The notes under the pieces: generated by a model
Told to the model about the DNA's origin: nothing
The model's database searches: none
What the model saw: only the letters and a program-made list of their open reading frames with translations
Shown: one piece after another, positions 19,835 through 22,518 of the stretch
How the letters are laid out: each line of letters starts with the position of its first letter
Position numbering within the stretch: position 1 is the stretch's first letter
Program-made: the position numbers and the translations under genes
Assembly (NCBI GenBank): GCA_009663005.1
Contig: VIGQ01001749.1
Coordinates: 1-22,518, forward strand
DNA: 22,518 bases
Reading direction: 5' to 3'
Source of the DNA: Actinidia chinensis
Taxonomy: Eukaryota; Streptophyta; Magnoliopsida; Ericales; Actinidiaceae

Positions 19835-20382
19835 AAAAATGTGATTCATCACATCACGCCCGTTTCTCCTTACGCGGCAACTATAGTGCAGCCATGGTTG
19901 AAGTTGATTCACTTTCTCTTTTAATTCTAAATCTAATATATGAGAATGTGTTGATCCATTTCTTGATATTACAAAATTTTTATTTGGGAGTTCACATCTT
20001 AATGTGAGAATGTGATTGATCGATGTCTTGGCGGGCAACATAAGTTGCAGTCGAAAATTCTTTCTCTTTCTCTTCTCAGTTTACAACTCGATGCTAAAAT
20101 GTGATTGACTCTATTTCTTTGGGGTGCAACTGTAGTTGCAACCATGGTTAGCAAGTCATTCTCTTTCTCTTCTTAATTTTACATCTCAATACTTAGAATG
20201 GTGTTCTTAAAATACTGAGAATGTGGATTGATCCTTTTCTTGATGTTTTAAAATTTTCTTTTAAGTTCGCACATGTTATCATGTTCTTTCTCTTTCTTTT
20301 TAATTTTACAATCTCAATGCTACGAATGTGAATTGAACCTTTTCTTTGATGTTTTTAAATTTTCTCTTTTGAGTGCGCAATA
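19835..20382 (+). repeat. satellite array, segment 6
   Basis: About two units. It includes a B module with GCAACTGTAGTTGC (20126-20139) and a partly duplicated B-C stretch (20190-20350, AATACTGAGAATG then CTACGAATGTG). It ends inside a C module at TTTTGAGTGCGCAATA where the LTR is inserted. Confidence 0.9.
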
Positions 20383-22223
20383 TGTAAGGACCCGAATTTT
20401 GCATAACTTTTCTCTGAAATAATTAGTACTGGAGAATTGAAAAATTTTACTAAGCGAGATAAATGTGATGTGGGGGGTAGAATTCATTTGGGTGTGTTTT
20501 AATATACATTTGAAAGTCGGGGGGTTAAAAGTGTTGAGGGGTAAGAGTATAATAGATTTCTTAGCCTTGCACACACACAAAAAATATCAACCCCTTCTAA
20601 TAAGCCAACTCTTATCTCTCTCTCCTCTCTCCGCTCTCCTCTCCTCCCTTTTTTGTTCTTACTCAATAGCGCTAAAATTCACCAAAACTTCAGTCCCCTT
20701 CAAGACTCCAAACGCCTAAATCGCTTCTTCTACCCGTATTAAAGCTGCAATCGCGTTCATATTCGTCACCAAGAAACTCACATTCGGTTGGAGCTCTTGG
20801 AGGCTAGGGTTCCATTTTTCCATTCAATTCAACTCAAATCTTGAGATAGGGAAGACAATTCTACTCCCTCTAAGTTTTGTCTCATTTGATGTATAGCATT
20901 TACTCTTGTCCTTATTGCTCACACCACTAAATTATCATTTGCTCCCAATTGGGTGTTGGTATTTGATTTTGTGATCTACGAATTAATACTTGTTTGATGC
21001 AATTGATGGTTGATTTGCACTCCTTTGGATGTCCATTTAATTTGCTCTACATATCAAATTTTGGCTTAGATCTCAGAATTTGTTTGGGTGAAATTCCACA
21101 CCTCTAAAATGAAAATCTCCTTGTTGCCCCTATTTTTAGGCTGCTGCCCCTATTTTCCATGTTGTCCCCTTTTTTGGATGGCTTCCAGCCCCTTTTGATG
21201 CCATATGGCCCCCGATTGTCCATTCTTTCTGTTCTTGACCCGTACCATCATTTTGAATACCGAATTCACTTTGATATACTAAATTTAACTCTTTGGACAC
21301 ATGATTTAATATTTCTTAATTATAATTATACACCGCGGTTGATATTTTTTGGCGAAAAAGCTGAACTTTTGGACTAAATGTGACTTTTGGGGAGCGTTTG
21401 AAATACGAATTATTTTGATATATATTCATGGTACAAATGAACCTCTACTATCATCATTTGTTTTGTCCCTAGTCATGGGTGCACGAAGCCCACGAAATCT
21501 GGCAGGATTGACAACGGAGCCCACGAATCTGGCGGAGGATACTTTTCCTAATAAATTATGAGGCATTTTCTTAGAAATGTCCGACCCTTTGATGTATTTG
21601 GACCGTTTGGTGAATTTTACGAAATAGATGTTCAATATGAGAAATGAGAATTTTGGGTAACTGTTTGGACCTTGGTGGGATCCTTAACTAATTTGGGACA
21701 CTTAGACATATTTTAAAGACACATGAACAATTTCGGTACTTAATGTTGATTAAGCTTTTTGTTCAGTCCGATCCTTCACATGGGTCGTTGTCCCATCATC
21801 ATAACTCCTCATTATGCATTTATCATGTTTATACACCTTGCGATGGTAGAATAGTTTTCCTACTGGGCTAGTGAGCTCACCTAAAAATTTTCAGGTACTC
21901 GACATGGAGCATGAGATGGATCTGAATGTGGTTTTGGCATACCATTGGAGTTCATCGAGCATGAAGTTATTTTCCATCTTTGTCTTTATTTTTGAAAGTG
22001 GTTTTTATAACTTCATTTAATTAATCCTTTTTGACGATTGGTTATTGTACTAACTTTTAAACTTTGCACTTATATCAGGTTATGAACGATAGTGGGATAA
22101 ACTTGTTTTACTCTGATGGTGGGATGATATTATTTGAATTTGACATTCAAGGAATATTATGAAATCTGACTTGTCCTACGTGGATTTTATTTACTTTTGG
22201 GTATTAAACTTTAAGGAGTGACA
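20383..22223 (+). mobile_element. solo LTR of a gypsy-type retrotransposon, about 1.84 kb
   Basis: It starts TGTAAGGACCCGAATTTT and ends GGAGTGACA, so it has TG..CA ends of the style seen in long plant Ty3/gypsy LTRs. Satellite sequence on the two sides belongs to one interrupted C-A junction (..GAGTGCGCAATA / ACATATGTTATGTTGAGAATG), with CAATA before and ACATA after, consistent with a 5-bp duplication blurred by one change or indel. A polypyrimidine stretch (TCTCTCTCTCCTCTCTCC, about 20615-20632) and a GAGGCTAGGGTT phrase (about 20801) fit a transcribed leader region. No gag-pol, primer-binding site or second LTR is seen, so recombination between LTRs probably removed the interior. Lineage is not assigned. 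Confidence 0.68.
21487..21538 (+). repeat. short direct repeat inside the gypsy-type LTR
   Basis: AGCCCACGAAATCTGGCAGG (21487-21506) recurs as AGCCCACGAATCTGGCGGAG (21518-21537), 31 bp downstream. Confidence 0.7.
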
Positions 22224-22283
22224 ACATATGTTATGTTGAGAATGTTATTGGTCTAATGTCTTGGCGGGAACTTATATTTATAG
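22224..22283 (+). repeat. satellite remnant beyond the LTR
   Basis: CATATGTTATGTTGAGAATG, TTATTGGTCTAATGTCTTGG and CGGGAACTTATA continue the C-A junction interrupted at 20382. Similarity stops near 22283 before the dyad and CACGG word are completed, so a second break or divergence point lies here. Confidence 0.75.
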
Positions 22284-22507
22284 GTAAACCTTAACGAGGG
22301 CTAAACTAAAAGCACAAAAACTTCTGAGACCAAATTATAAAAATCCCCCTAGGGACTCAAACTGTAACTTTTAAAAATTCTAGGACAAAAATATAATTTT
22401 TAGAACTCAATGACTAAATATAATTTTTGAAAATTATACGGACCTGAAGTGTAATTATCTAAACTTTAGGAATATTCCCATAATATTCAGTTGGCTCCAT
22501 TAAACGC
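22284..22507 (+). repeat. AT-rich DNA with a degenerate 30-bp repeat
   Basis: About five imperfect units between 22325 and 22475 follow the pattern GGACT/CAAA..TGTAATTTTTAAAAATTCTA: starts near GAGACCAAATTATAAAAATC, GGACTCAAACTGTAAC, GGACAAAAATATAATTT, ATGACTAAATATAATTT and CGGACCTGAAGTGTAAT. Such phrases are common in plant LTRs, so this is probably LTR-derived, but the element ends are not seen. Confidence 0.55.
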
Positions 22508-22518
22508 TGTAACATCCC
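22508..22518 (+). other. possible start of another LTR, cut by the window end
   Basis: TGTAACATCCC resembles the TGTAA..CCC start of the LTR at 20383 and of many plant gypsy LTRs. Only 11 bases are available. Confidence 0.3.

Noticed and set aside
5100..20380. Many 60-120 codon frames within the satellite on both strands
   Set aside because: They shift frame from one module to the next, repeat the same module words (such as PTVAAT, NHGCNY) and have no conserved length or start.
5031..20382. CRISPR-like or bacterial repeat array
   Set aside because: Modules are about 70-100 bp, directly abutting and related to one another, with no unique spacers; the context is plant transposons.

Overview
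This window looks like repeat-rich nuclear DNA from a flowering plant. It holds no convincing complete gene. The plant signs are the end of a CACTA (En/Spm-like) transposon, an hAT-type MITE with a perfect 8-bp target duplication, two PIF/Harbinger (Tourist-like) MITE copies, copia- and gypsy-style LTR pieces, and short GT-AG introns. I cannot name the species. Most annotated family names rest on terminal motifs and target-site duplications, because no transposase or polymerase domain is visible.

Layout. 1-758 is the subterminal repeat array and right terminus of a CACTA element whose other end lies outside the window. 759-3430 looks like the 3' end of a host gene: three exon candidates at 1830-1941, 3275-3319 and 3411-3430 join in a consistent reading phase and end in a stop codon, but I do not recognise the protein. 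Its long intron carries a 171-bp hAT MITE (1978-2148). 3431-5030 is AT-rich DNA with no firm gene.

From 5031 to 20382, with a remnant at 22224-22283, the window is a large tandem satellite array. The repeat is a roughly 264-bp unit made of three related modules, A (about 98 bp), B (about 98 bp) and C (about 68 bp), in about 50 copies, all in one orientation. A and B each carry a 14-bp dyad (GCAACTATAGTTGC and relatives) that C lacks. Modules are occasionally gained or lost, and longer duplications with offsets near 1.9 kb and 6.5 kb can be recognised from shared private variants. This satellite is the main find; I do not recognise it as a described family.

The array is broken by a 120-bp purine-rich insert (7859-7980), a poly-A/C block (9397-9482), a 905-bp Tourist-like MITE swollen by a 520-bp CCT/CCA tract (9742-10646), a copia-type LTR fragment (about 15187-15826), a 373-bp second copy of the same MITE family (19462-19834) and a 1.84-kb gypsy-type solo LTR (20383-22223). 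Both MITE copies and the poly-A block sit at the same point of the satellite unit. The last 235 bp hold a degenerate 30-bp repeat and a motif that may start another LTR.

Satellite copies differ mostly by scattered single-base indels, which fits either old divergence or uncorrected long-read sequence. Nearly all open reading frames in the array, and the Pro/Ser/Thr-rich one at 9918-10496, are low-complexity or repeat artefacts.
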